Shown here: positions 1 through 7,770 of the stretch, piece by piece
Layout of the letters: each line of letters starts with the position of its first letter
How positions within the stretch are numbered: the stretch's first letter is position 1
NCBI RefSeq assembly: GCF_947648125.1
Contig: NZ_CANSMR010000024.1
Span: forward strand, 1 to 64,000
DNA from: an uncultured Bradyrhizobium sp.
Lineage (GTDB): Bacteria > Pseudomonadota > Alphaproteobacteria > Rhizobiales > Xanthobacteraceae
Length of the DNA stretch: 64,000 nt
Reading direction: 5' to 3'
Made by a program: the position numbers and the translations under genes
Notes under the pieces: model-generated
Databases searched by the model: none
Told to the model about the DNA's origin: nothing
The model's input: the letters and a program-made list of their open reading frames with translations, nothing else

Positions 1-54
1 GAACGGCAGCTTCCCAAGCTGCATACGAGGGTTCGATTCCCTTCGCCCGCTCCA
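1..54 (+). tRNA. tRNA-Gly (CCC), 3' part only
   Basis: The window opens inside a tRNA. The anticodon arm is visible as GCAGC / 7-nt loop TTCCCAA / GCTGC, which puts CCC at the anticodon and so reads glycine GGG codons. It is followed by a T arm with GGGTTCGATTCCC and a 3' acceptor strand ending in an encoded CCA at 52-54. The 5' acceptor strand and D arm lie before base 1, so the gene is incomplete only because of the window edge. Confidence 0.9.
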
Positions 55-128
55 GCCCCAAAGCTAAATTCACGGGACGGTCTTGTCGGCGAGACAATGT
101 ATTTCGCGGCAATAGCAGGAGACTAGAC

Positions 129-380
129 GTGAGGTTGCTTGGAGCGCTGCTGCTCGCGCTGGGCGCGCTTTGCACGACGAAGCCGACATCGGCACAAATG
201 TATGATCCTCGCTATCCGGTCTGCATGCGTGTTTACGGGGAACTGGTCGGCGATCGAATGGATTGTATCTTCATGTCGATGAAGGAGTGCCAGGCCAGCG
301 CTGCGGGGAATCCGGCAACCTGCCTGGTGAATCCTTTTTATGCACCAAGACCGGTGCATCGCGGCGGGCCTGAACGATGA
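129..380 (+). CDS. DUF3551-type small secreted protein
   Basis: This 83-residue protein starts at a GTG preceded by AGGAGA. Residues 1-22 form a Sec signal peptide (MRLLGALLLALGALC, cleavage likely after TSA). The mature part has four cysteines (C32, C46, C54, C65) in a C-x13-C-x7-C-x10-C pattern with a PVCMRVYG core. That is the look of the DUF3551 family, small periplasmic proteins that are highly multiplied in Bradyrhizobium. Two disulfides in the periplasm are likely. Function is unknown for the family. It sits alone between the tRNA and a short membrane protein gene on the same strand. Confidence 0.75.
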   Translation: MRLLGALLLALGALCTTKPTSAQMYDPRYPVCMRVYGELVGDRMDCIFMSMKECQASAAGNPATCLVNPFYAPRPVHRGGPER

Positions 381-422
381 CCTTTCCGCTCGTATCCGCG
401 AGCGTTCATTTGAGATCGATGT

Positions 423-593
423 ATGGAATGGTGGTACTACGTGCTGTTTGCGATTGTTGTGATCGGATGCGTATTTGTCATTCGCGCCCGTCGCGGCGGG
501 AATTCGAGCGAGGATGAGGAATTGAACCGGCGGATCGACGAGCGTGTCGAGCGCCTCGATCTCACGCGTCGCAATCGCGATCGGGATTCCTGA
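423..593 (+). CDS. 56-residue single-pass membrane protein
   Basis: A short reading frame begins at ATG 423 and ends at TGA 591-593. The product starts MEWWYYVLFAIVVIGCVFVI, one clear transmembrane helix, followed by a basic stop-transfer RARRGG and a highly charged cytoplasmic tail rich in Glu, Asp and Arg (residues 28-56). The sharp split between a hydrophobic N-terminus and a charged tail is what a real small membrane protein looks like and is unlikely in a chance frame at this GC content. I do not recognise a family. It lies 42 bp after the DUF3551 gene on the same strand and may be cotranscribed with it. Confidence 0.5.
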   Translation: MEWWYYVLFAIVVIGCVFVIRARRGGNSSEDEELNRRIDERVERLDLTRRNRDRDS

Positions 594-806
594 CCTGGGC
601 AATCCACAAACCGGCCCCGCGGGATGATCCCGGAATACTACGGCGGTCTGTTCACGCAACGTGCGCGCCTAACGCACTGTACTCGACCTGTTCTTCTCAC
701 AACACGTAGTTATGTTTCCGTAGTTCTCCGCGTTTGAGAACGGAGTTCCGCTGGAACGCGAGAGCGGCCGCCAAGTGGCCGAGGTTGCATCATCCTTCGG
801 TGGTGA

Positions 807-1826
807 TCAGCGCCATCCCATGGCGGGCGCGACGTGAGTCAAAATGCTCTCGATCACATGCGCGTTGTAGGCGACGCCAAGCTGATTGGGCACGGTCAGC
901 AGCAGGGTGTCGGCCTCCGCGATCGCCTCGTCCGTCTTGAGCTGCTCGATCAGCTTGTCCGGCTCGGCGGCGTAGCCGCGGCCGAAGATCGCGCGCGTCC
1001 GCTCGTCGATGAAGCCGATCTGGTCTTCCTCCTGCCCGTTGCCGAAATAGGCGCGGTCGCGGTCGTCGACCAGCGCGAAGATGCTGCGGCTGACCGAGAC
1101 GCGCGGCTCGCGGGAGTGACCGGCCTCCTTCCAGGCGGCGCGGTAGGCCCGGATCTGCGCGGCCTGTTGGATATGGAAGGCCTCTCCGGTCTCGTCGCTC
1201 TTCAGTGTCGAGCTCTGCAGGTTCATCCCGAGCTTCGCTGCCCAGACCGCGGTGGCGTTCGAACCGGCGCCCCACCAGATGCGCTCGCGCAAGCCTTCCG
1301 AGAGCGGTTCGAGCCGCAGCAGGCCGGGAGGGTTGGGAAACATCGGCCGCGGATTCGGTTGCGCAAAACCTTGTCCGCGCAGCATGTCGAGGAAGATCTC
1401 GGCATGACGGCGGCCCATGTCGGCGTCGGTCTCGCCTTCGCCCGGCTGATAGCCGAAATAGCGCCAGCCATCGATCACCTGTTCGGGCGAGCCGCGGCTG
1501 ATGCCGAGTTGCAGGCGTCCCCTTGCGATCAGGTCGGCCGCGCCGGCGTCCTCGATCATGTAGAGCGGATTTTCGTAGCGCATGTCGATCACGGCGGTGC
1601 CGATTTCGATCCGGCTGGTCTTGGCGCCGACCGCCGCCAGCAGCGGGAAGGGCGAGGCCAGCTGGCGGGCGAAGTGATGGACGCGAAAATACGCGCCGTC
1701 CGCGCCGAGCTCTTCGGCGGCGACCGCAAGGTCGATCGATTGCAGCAGCACATCCGCGGCCGAGCGGGCCTGGGATTGCGGGGAGGGCGTCCAGTGCCCG
1801 AACGAGAGGAATCCGATTTTTTTCAT
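807..1826 (-). CDS. LLM-class flavin-dependent oxidoreductase (luciferase-like)
   Basis: A 339-residue protein beginning MKKIGFLSFGHW, typical of the N-terminal beta strand of the luciferase-like monooxygenase fold. Further family signs are FRVHHFARQLASPFPLLAAVGAKT, RIEIGTAVIDMRYENPLYMIEDAGAAD, and the R-G-R-L-Q-L-G-I-S-R-G block where FMN phosphate normally binds. These are bacterial TIM-barrel enzymes using FMNH2 or F420; the substrate cannot be read from sequence. The frame stays open for 47 codons upstream of the chosen ATG, but the first strand matches the family start. It is transcribed divergently from the old yellow enzyme gene, with about 245 bp between them. Confidence 0.85.
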   Translation of the reverse strand: MKKIGFLSFGHWTPSPQSQARSAADVLLQSIDLAVAAEELGADGAYFRVHHFARQLASPFPLLAAVGAKTSRIEIGTAVIDMRYENPLYMIEDAGAADLIARGRLQLGISRGSPEQVIDGWRYFGYQPGEGETDADMGRRHAEIFLDMLRGQGFAQPNPRPMFPNPPGLLRLEPLSEGLRERIWWGAGSNATAVWAAKLGMNLQSSTLKSDETGEAFHIQQAAQIRAYRAAWKEAGHSREPRVSVSRSIFALVDDRDRAYFGNGQEEDQIGFIDERTRAIFGRGYAAEPDKLIEQLKTDEAIAEADTLLLTVPNQLGVAYNAHVIESILTHVAPAMGWR

Positions 1827-2072
1827 GTCGGCAATGTAGGCATGTCCGGCACGAATTGCGATCGCTGGCGTGACCCGGCGATGACGGAAAATGTTTACCA
1901 ACCGGGAAAAATTTCTGCGGCACGTGTTGCGGGTTTCGCGGATCGCGCCGCTGCGGACGCGCTGCATGCGCGCTGGTCTTGCCGCCTGCGCTGCGGCGCG
2001 GCTTGCGATCAGCTCGCGCGCCGCCTAGTTTTCCGCCGCCATTTTCCCGCCACCACGTTCCCGCAGGACCCG

Positions 2073-3239
2073 ATGTCGCAGCCGTTTCTGTTTCAGCCGA
2101 TCACGCTCCGCGGCGTGACCTCCCGAAACCGCATCCTGATTTCGCCGATGTGCCAGTATTCGGCGACCGACGGCCTCGCCAATGACTGGCACCTCGTGCA
2201 TCTCGGCAAGTTCGCCCAGGGCGGCGCCGGGCTCGTGATGGTCGAGGCCGCGGCGGTCACTGCCGAGGGCCGGATCACCCATGGCGATGTCGGCATCTGG
2301 AGCGACGAGCAGATCGCGCCGCTCGAGCGCATCGCCGCCTTCCTGAAGGACAACGGCGCGGTGCCCTCGATCCAGCTCGCGCATGCCGGCCGCAAGGCCA
2401 GCATGCAGCGCCCTTGGTACGGCAATGCCGCACTCGACGAGGCCGACCGCGCCCGCGGCGATCTGCCGTGGCGGACTGTTGCTCCGAGTGCGATCCCGAT
2501 GGAGGAAGGCTGGCTGATGCCGCACGCGCTCGACGTGGCCGAGCTCGCCGTGCTGCGCGAGCATTGGCGCCGCGCCACCTTGCGCGCGGTAGAGGCCGGC
2601 TTCGAATTCGTCGAGGTGCATTGCGCGCATGGCTATCTGCTGCACGAATTCCTCTCGCCATTGTCGAACCGCCGCAGCGACGCCTATAGCGGCGACCGCT
2701 CCGGGCGGATGCGCTATCCGCTCGAGATCATCGAGACCGTGCGCGCCGCCTGGCCCGCCGAGCGGCCACTGGCGGTGCGCATCTCCTCGGTCGACGGTGT
2801 CGAAGGCGGCCTGACGCTCGAGGATCAGGTCGCATTCGCGCGCGAAGCCAAGGCGCGCGGCGCCGATCTGATCGACTGCTCGTCGGGCGGCCTGCTTGGC
2901 TCGGCAACCGCGGCGTGGATTCCGCGCGGCTATGGCTTCCAGGTCCCGTATGCGCAGGAAATCCGTCGCGCCGCCGAGGTCGCCACCATCGCGGTCGGCC
3001 TCATCCTGCATCCGCAGCAGGCGGAAAATGTTCTGGCCAACGGCCAGGCCGATCTGATCGCGATCGGCCGCGAGGCGCTGTTCGATCCGAACTGGCCGCT
3101 GCATGCCGAGCTTGCACTTGGCGGCGAAAGCGGCGAGGTGTTCGCGTCCTGGCCGAAGCAGTATGGTTGGTGGCTGGAGCGGCGCGAGCCGGGCCTGCGC
3201 AGACTCGAAGGCCCGCCGCTGCCGTTCCGCAAGGTGTGA
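2073..3239 (+). CDS. NADH:flavin oxidoreductase, old yellow enzyme family (YqjM-like)
   Basis: A 388-residue TIM-barrel flavoenzyme. It carries the YqjM-subclass signature SPMCQYSATDG with Cys27 and Tyr29 near the flavin, then QLAHAGRKA (the His/Arg pair at the FMN), and VHCAHGYLLHEFLSPLSNRR (the substrate/active-site loop). The C-terminus has the FMN phosphate strand ending LIAIGREALFDPNWP. The expected reaction is NAD(P)H-dependent reduction of activated alkenes; the physiological substrate is unknown. The start at ATG 2073 is chosen because the family begins a few residues before the first strand; the frame is open far upstream but that part overlaps the divergent oxidoreductase gene. The DHDPS-family gene follows 38 bp later and is probably cotranscribed. 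Confidence 0.9.
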   Translation: MSQPFLFQPITLRGVTSRNRILISPMCQYSATDGLANDWHLVHLGKFAQGGAGLVMVEAAAVTAEGRITHGDVGIWSDEQIAPLERIAAFLKDNGAVPSIQLAHAGRKASMQRPWYGNAALDEADRARGDLPWRTVAPSAIPMEEGWLMPHALDVAELAVLREHWRRATLRAVEAGFEFVEVHCAHGYLLHEFLSPLSNRRSDAYSGDRSGRMRYPLEIIETVRAAWPAERPLAVRISSVDGVEGGLTLEDQVAFAREAKARGADLIDCSSGGLLGSATAAWIPRGYGFQVPYAQEIRRAAEVATIAVGLILHPQQAENVLANGQADLIAIGREALFDPNWPLHAELALGGESGEVFASWPKQYGWWLERREPGLRRLEGPPLPFRKV

Positions 3240-3277
3240 CAGACAAAGCTGCGACAGATCATCAGGGAGGATTTGAC

Positions 3278-4207
3278 ATGACGATTTCGGCACAGCGTCC
3301 CTATCGCGGCGTCTTCCCGGTGGCGCCGACCATCTTCGACGCCGGCGGCAACCTCGACCTCGACGGACAGCGGCGCTGCATCGATTTCATGATCGATGCC
3401 GGCTCGCACGGCATCTGCATCCTCGCCAACTTCTCCGAGCAGTTCGTGCTGACCGATGCCGAGCGCGAGACCGTGATGCATGCCGTGCTCGAGCACGTCG
3501 CGGGCCGCATTCCCGTGATCGTCACCACGACGCATTTCTCCTCGGCGGTGTGTGCCGCGCGCAGCCGCGAGGCGGAGGCCGCGGGCGCTGCGATGGTGAT
3601 GATCATGCCGCCCTATCACGGCGCGACCTTCCGCGTTCCCGAGCCGGGCATCTACGAGTTCTATCGGGTGGTGTCGGACGCCATCAACATCCCGATCATG
3701 ATCCAGGATGCGCCGGTCGCGGGCACGCCGCTCTCGGTGGACTTCCTGGCGCGGATGGCGAAGGAGCTCGCCAATGTCAGGTATTTCAAGATCGAGGTGC
3801 CGATGGCCGCGGGCAAGCTGCGCGGTCTGATCGAGAAGGGCGGCAGCGTGATCGAGGGACCGTGGGACGGTGAGGAGGCGATCACGCTGATGGCCGATCT
3901 CGATGCCGGCGCCACCGGTGCGATGACCGGCGGCGGCTATCCCGACGGCATCCGCCAGATCATGGATCCGTTCTTCGCCGGCCGCCGCGACGAGGCCGTG
4001 CAGGCCTATGCGCGCTGGCTGCCGCTGATCAATTACGAGAACCGCCAATGCGGGCTGCAGGCCTGCAAGGTGCTGATGCGCGAGGGCGGCGTCATCAAGT
4101 CGGATGCGGTGCGGCACCCGTTGCAACCGCTGCATCCGGCGACGCGCGCCGGGCTGATCGAGATCGCGCGCACGCTCGATCCGGTCGTGCTGCGCTGGGG
4201 GCGCTGA
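3278..4207 (+). CDS. DHDPS/N-acetylneuraminate lyase-family aldolase
   Basis: A 309-residue class I aldolase of the DapA/NanA superfamily. The start is ATG 3278 with a strong GGGAGG 8 bp upstream. The Schiff-base lysine is K171 in VRYFKIEVP; the aromatic strand MPPYHGATFR and the GIYEFYR block are where the catalytic tyrosines sit. The usual GTTGE pyruvate-binding loop is replaced by ILANFSEQF, so this is not the lysine-pathway DapA and more probably a sugar-acid or keto-acid aldolase/dehydratase. It follows the old yellow enzyme gene at 38 bp, so the two probably serve one catabolic route. A GC-rich inverted repeat overlaps the stop codon and could act in termination. Confidence 0.85.
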   Translation: MTISAQRPYRGVFPVAPTIFDAGGNLDLDGQRRCIDFMIDAGSHGICILANFSEQFVLTDAERETVMHAVLEHVAGRIPVIVTTTHFSSAVCAARSREAEAAGAAMVMIMPPYHGATFRVPEPGIYEFYRVVSDAINIPIMIQDAPVAGTPLSVDFLARMAKELANVRYFKIEVPMAAGKLRGLIEKGGSVIEGPWDGEEAITLMADLDAGATGAMTGGGYPDGIRQIMDPFFAGRRDEAVQAYARWLPLINYENRQCGLQACKVLMREGGVIKSDAVRHPLQPLHPATRAGLIEIARTLDPVVLRWGR

Positions 4208-4348
4208 GCGCGCCCCCCCGGATCATCGCGCCCATCTGCATTCACATAACCGTCAACAAGGCCATCTACCGTTCGCGCCCGGTATCGGAAGCGGGGAACG
4301 TTCTCCGCATGCACTCTGGATTGGTCGGAGCGGTCGGGCGGCAGCGGG

Positions 4349-5452
4349 ATGATCGAAACCTTCCGGGTTGGTCGTTTTGCAATGCGCTACGGCCATTTCG
4401 TTCCGCGGCTCTACAATTATTGCCGGTCGCTCGGCTTTGAGCGGCAGCATATGCTGCCGTCGCGCGCCTTCTGCTCCGACGAGAGCCAGGGCTATCCGGT
4501 TATGCTGCTGGCCCAGCATTTCGGAACCTTTCCGTTCGACCATGGGCGGGTCGGCGGCAAGGTCGCGATCAACCGCCACGGGCCGTTTGCCCATCATGGC
4601 GAGGACCTGGTGCTGATCCAGGCCAGCCATGTCGGCTACAATCCCGATGATGGCCGCTTCGGGGTCTATCAGCGCCACCGCACCGAAGGTTGCAGGTTTG
4701 GGGATGGCTGCGGCAAGCTCTGCGGCGTCCTGCGCTGGTATGAGGACGAATACGCGCTTGCCTGCCGGCAGGTGCAATGCGGCCGGCTCGATGGCGAGCC
4801 GGTGTTCCGGATCGACAATCAATATCTCGACGACAGCCGCAGCGAAGGTCTCTTTCTATGGCTCGACCGCATGGTCGAGACGCCGCGCCAGCCGCTGAGC
4901 GTGCTGAGCACGTCGAAGGTCTTTCGCGCAGGCCGGGCGATCCGCGAACGGCTCGGCGAAGCCTGCTTTGGCGAGACACCGGCACCGATCGGCACGGCGC
5001 TGTCGCCCGATCTGTTTCACTTCCGCCGTGCGCTGGCCGAAGGTCCCGAGGGCCATGACATTCTCGAGGCAGCGCTCGCTCCTGTCATGCCGGCGCTGGT
5101 GACGTCGCCGCATCCTGCATTGGATGCCGCCCGCTTCGTCACCCAGGCCGAGTTCGACCGCACCTATCGGAGCATTTTGCGTGAACCGGCGTTCCAGACC
5201 AAGAACGTGCTGTTCGTCTCCGGCCTGAACATCGACGTGTCGCCGCGCGAGGGATTCCCGTTTCCGTTCACCAAATTCGTTCCCTGGGCCGCCTATGCCC
5301 GCCTGCGCGACGGTCGCTCGTTCCTGCTGGAGCAGGAGGAGTTCGCCGAGACGCTGCGCCGGATGCCGGGCGAAAATCCGGATTGCCTGTCCTTCGACAG
5401 GACAATCGAGCAGATGACCACCGCGCCGGAAATCCGGCTTCCGATCGGTTGA
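4349..5452 (+). CDS. LCIB-type (beta/theta) carbonic anhydrase-like protein
   Basis: The N-terminal 130 residues match the pattern of the LCIB_C_CA family, the zinc carbonic anhydrase fold described from algal LCIB proteins. C42 sits in AFCSDES, followed by a Gly-rich loop (FPFDHGRVGGK). H94 is in IQASHVGYNPDDGRFG, and C121/C125 are in GDGCGKLCG. A Cys ... His ... Cys set with this spacing and the HVG-x-x-x-D-G turn is what LCIB enzymes use for Zn. The remaining about 240 residues are an additional domain I do not recognise, ending in an FPFTKFVPWAAY block. The family would catalyse CO2/bicarbonate interconversion, though some algal members are inactive alone. Start ATG 4349 is used; no strong Shine-Dalgarno is seen. 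A 64-residue gene follows 5 bp later. Confidence 0.6.
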   Translation: MIETFRVGRFAMRYGHFVPRLYNYCRSLGFERQHMLPSRAFCSDESQGYPVMLLAQHFGTFPFDHGRVGGKVAINRHGPFAHHGEDLVLIQASHVGYNPDDGRFGVYQRHRTEGCRFGDGCGKLCGVLRWYEDEYALACRQVQCGRLDGEPVFRIDNQYLDDSRSEGLFLWLDRMVETPRQPLSVLSTSKVFRAGRAIRERLGEACFGETPAPIGTALSPDLFHFRRALAEGPEGHDILEAALAPVMPALVTSPHPALDAARFVTQAEFDRTYRSILREPAFQTKNVLFVSGLNIDVSPREGFPFPFTKFVPWAAYARLRDGRSFLLEQEEFAETLRRMPGENPDCLSFDRTIEQMTTAPEIRLPIG

Positions 5453-5457
5453 TACCT

Positions 5458-5652
5458 ATGACGACGCTTCCCGCCCTGCGCACGCACGCGCCTCCCGAAC
5501 CGCGTCTCCAGCGCCTGGAATTCGCGGATCGCGAGCGCGGCTTGACCCGCCGCCACTTCATCCTCGGCTGCCTCAGCCTGGCCGCAAGCCAAATGGTGCG
5601 CCTGCTCGACAGGCTGCAGCAGTTGCCGCTGCTGCGAATTCGCTTTCCCTGA
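5458..5652 (+). CDS. 64-residue protein with twin-arginine-like motif
   Basis: A short frame from ATG 5458, five bases after the stop of the LCIB-like gene. Residues 31-45 read TRRHFILGCLSLAAS, which resembles a Tat signal (S/T-R-R-x-F-L) followed by a mildly hydrophobic stretch. Only about 20 residues follow (QMVRLLDRLQQLPLLRIRFP), a short amphipathic tail. The tight spacing suggests translational coupling to the carbonic anhydrase-like gene. It may be a membrane-associated microprotein, or a chance frame; I recognise no family. Confidence 0.4.
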   Translation: MTTLPALRTHAPPEPRLQRLEFADRERGLTRRHFILGCLSLAASQMVRLLDRLQQLPLLRIRFP

Positions 5653-5667
5653 GCGCGAACGAACGCG

Positions 5668-6915
5668 CTACAGCCAGCGCGAGACGGAGAAGATCAGCAG
5701 GCCGACCAGCCCTCCGACGACAGTTCCGTTGATCCGGATGAATTGCAGGTCGCGTCCGACCTGCAATTCGATCCGCATGATCAGCGTTTCGGTGTCCCAG
5801 TTCTCGACCACCTTGCGGATGAAGGCCGCGATCTCCTGGCGTCGCGATGCAACGGCCCGCAACGCGGCGACGCGAAGCCAGCGGTTGATGCGGTCGCGCA
5901 TGTCGGCATCGTCGCGAATCCGCGCGGCAACCGAGATCAGGGCGGTTTCGATGGCGTCCGCGATCGCGGCCGAGGTCGCCGCGGAGTTCAGCCGCGCCTC
6001 GATGGCCTGCCACATCGCGTCGATCTGACGGATCACGGCGGGGTTGTCGAGCATCTGCTGCTTCAGCTCCTCGCCCTTGGCGAGGTAGTCGGGATCGGTG
6101 GCGAGCCGGTCGATCAGGCGCTCGATTTCGGCCTTGAGCTCGATACGCCAGGGGTGGTTCGGCTCGCGCATCTCGTCGAGCGTCTGGCCGATGCCGGAGA
6201 TGACGCGGTCGGCCACCATGCCGTCGACCCATTTCGGAACGAACCGGTAGGAGCGCTGCGAGACCTTCTTGCGGATGGTTTCCTTGTTGTTGGCGAGCGC
6301 CGTGCTCGCTGATGTGATCAAGCGCTCGACGAGGGCCTGCGCGTCACCATGCGCCCACAACAGCGCCAGCACCCGCGAGGCGAGCGGAGCCACCGGAACC
6401 GCCGCGATCCCCTGCCGGGTGCGGCGCGTCAGAAAGGCGTTGAGGTCGGCGCTCGGCGTGGCTTGCAGGGCCTGATGGGCCGCCGAGACCGTGCGTTGCG
6501 CGGCGCTGCGGGCGTGCGACGGCCGCTCGATCCATTGCGCAGCCCAGCCGGCGATATCGACGTCGCGGATGCGATCGCCGATCACGCGAGGCGACAGGAA
6601 GTTGTTGGCGATGAAGCGGCCCAGCGCGGCCGCAATGCGCTGCTTGCTGTGTGGAACGATCGCGGTGTGCGGAATCGGGATGCCGAGCGGATGACGAAAC
6701 AGGGCGACGACCGCGAACCAGTCGGCGCAGGCGCCGATCATGCCGGCTTCGGCGAAGGCGCGCGGATAGGCCAGCCACGGCCAGTGCGGTTGCGCCATCG
6801 AGGTCGCCAGAAAAACCAGCAGCATGAACACGAGCAGGGCCGTGGCGAGCGCGCGCATGCGGCGAAGGTCACGCAGCCTGGTGTCCTCAGGCGGAAGCAC
6901 GGCGCCGATGTCCAA
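5668..6915 (-). CDS. DUF445 family membrane protein (YjiN/YheB-like)
   Basis: A 415-residue inner-membrane protein of the DUF445 family. The N-terminus has one helix (ALATALLVFMLLVFLATSM) and a short hydrophobic loop with the family hallmark GMIGACADWFAVVALFRHPLGIPIPHTAIVP. This is followed by NFLSPRVIGDRI, a long alpha-helical cytoplasmic region, and a second helix at the very C-terminus (GTVVGGLVGLLIFSVSRWL). The function is unknown. It is the last gene of the five-gene minus-strand run with the P-type ATPase, 15 bp after the EcsC gene. Confidence 0.85.
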   Translation of the reverse strand: MDIGAVLPPEDTRLRDLRRMRALATALLVFMLLVFLATSMAQPHWPWLAYPRAFAEAGMIGACADWFAVVALFRHPLGIPIPHTAIVPHSKQRIAAALGRFIANNFLSPRVIGDRIRDVDIAGWAAQWIERPSHARSAAQRTVSAAHQALQATPSADLNAFLTRRTRQGIAAVPVAPLASRVLALLWAHGDAQALVERLITSASTALANNKETIRKKVSQRSYRFVPKWVDGMVADRVISGIGQTLDEMREPNHPWRIELKAEIERLIDRLATDPDYLAKGEELKQQMLDNPAVIRQIDAMWQAIEARLNSAATSAAIADAIETALISVAARIRDDADMRDRINRWLRVAALRAVASRRQEIAAFIRKVVENWDTETLIMRIELQVGRDLQFIRINGTVVGGLVGLLIFSVSRWL

Positions 6916-6930
6916 TTGCTGCCAAACGCC

Positions 6931-7770
6931 TCATGCCGTCGCAACGCCGCGGCGCGGCGCGAGCCTCGCCGCGATCGCCGCGTAATGTTGCCGAACGCCG
7001 GCGCTGCCATGGTCCCGTTCCAGCCGGCGCACGGTGAAGTGCCCTTTCGCGATCTTCTGGAAATGGTCCATGAAGATGACGTTGACGGTCGCGCCGAACG
7101 CTGCGCCGATGATCGGTACTGCGCCGGCCGCGGCCTTGTCCGAGACCACCAGCCCGAACCGGGAGACGATCTCGCTGACCAGATTGGAGATCACCGGGGC
7201 GGAGGCATCCACCGCGCCGCGCTCCAGGATATAGGCGGCCGCGTCGCTGGTGTATTTGCTGATCAGCGCGCGGGCGGCGTAGTAGCCGATGTCGACACTC
7301 TCGTCGGTTCGCTTGGTGCCGTAGGCGAAGACTTCGAGACAGGCGAGTCTTGCCTCGATCTGGGAGAGATCCTCACCCTGGTGCCGTGCGATCTCGGCAA
7401 TCGCGCGCAGCATCAAGGTCGTTGTCAAAGGAAGCTCGACCGCGAGCGCACCGAAGCCGAACAGGCCGCTTACGCCTCCGGTCACCCCGGCGAGGAACGA
7501 CGAGAAGGTCACCGCCGGTGAGGGCGGCGGCTTCTCGTCGAGCGTGTCGACGGCAACTTCCAGCCCCTTCATGACCGCCGTGCGCACCAGCCCGCTGAGC
7601 TGGCGGTTGGCGGCTTTCGGCAGCAGATTGAGGACGCGATTGACCGGAACGCCGGCATAGTCGGCGATCCTTGCCGCGAAGTTGGAGCTCTCCAGCGTCT
7701 TGACTGCGGCTTGTAGCGCGGCGTGATCGCCGGGAGGAAGTGCAAGGAGCTGGGTGAGATCCTGGCTCAT
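6931..7770 (-). CDS. EcsC family protein
   Basis: A 279-residue protein of the EcsC family. The recognisable core is the Gly-rich amphipathic segment ALVEL-like (LAGVTGGVSGLFGFGALAVELPLTTTLMLRAIAEIA), then the acidic helix GEDLSQIEARLACLEVFAYG and the C-terminal PIIGAAFGATVNVIFMDHFQKIAKGHF. The first 70 residues are helical and predicted cytoplasmic. The biochemical role of EcsC proteins is not established. Its start overlaps the stop of the P-type ATPase gene by 4 bp (ATGA), so the two are translationally coupled. Confidence 0.8.
   Translation of the reverse strand: MSQDLTQLLALPPGDHAALQAAVKTLESSNFAARIADYAGVPVNRVLNLLPKAANRQLSGLVRTAVMKGLEVAVDTLDEKPPPSPAVTFSSFLAGVTGGVSGLFGFGALAVELPLTTTLMLRAIAEIARHQGEDLSQIEARLACLEVFAYGTKRTDESVDIGYYAARALISKYTSDAAAYILERGAVDASAPVISNLVSEIVSRFGLVVSDKAAAGAVPIIGAAFGATVNVIFMDHFQKIAKGHFTVRRLERDHGSAGVRQHYAAIAARLAPRRGVATA

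Noticed and set aside
834-2072. Long open frame continuing upstream of the old yellow enzyme start
   Set aside because: It lies antisense to the flavin oxidoreductase at 807-1826, shows no family features, and the enzyme's own N-terminal strand begins at 2073.
2025-3293. 422-residue minus-strand frame opposite the old yellow enzyme gene
   Set aside because: High-GC shadow frame rich in Arg, His and Ala with no recognisable domain; the plus-strand gene has clear catalytic motifs.
4197-4215. GC-rich hairpin overlapping the DHDPS-family stop
   Set aside because: The stem is imperfect and has no T tract, so it is not listed as a terminator.
4294-4305. GGAAC before the LCIB-like gene as an EcfG promoter
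   Set aside because: No CGTT or similar -10 block at 16-17 bases; probably a chance match.
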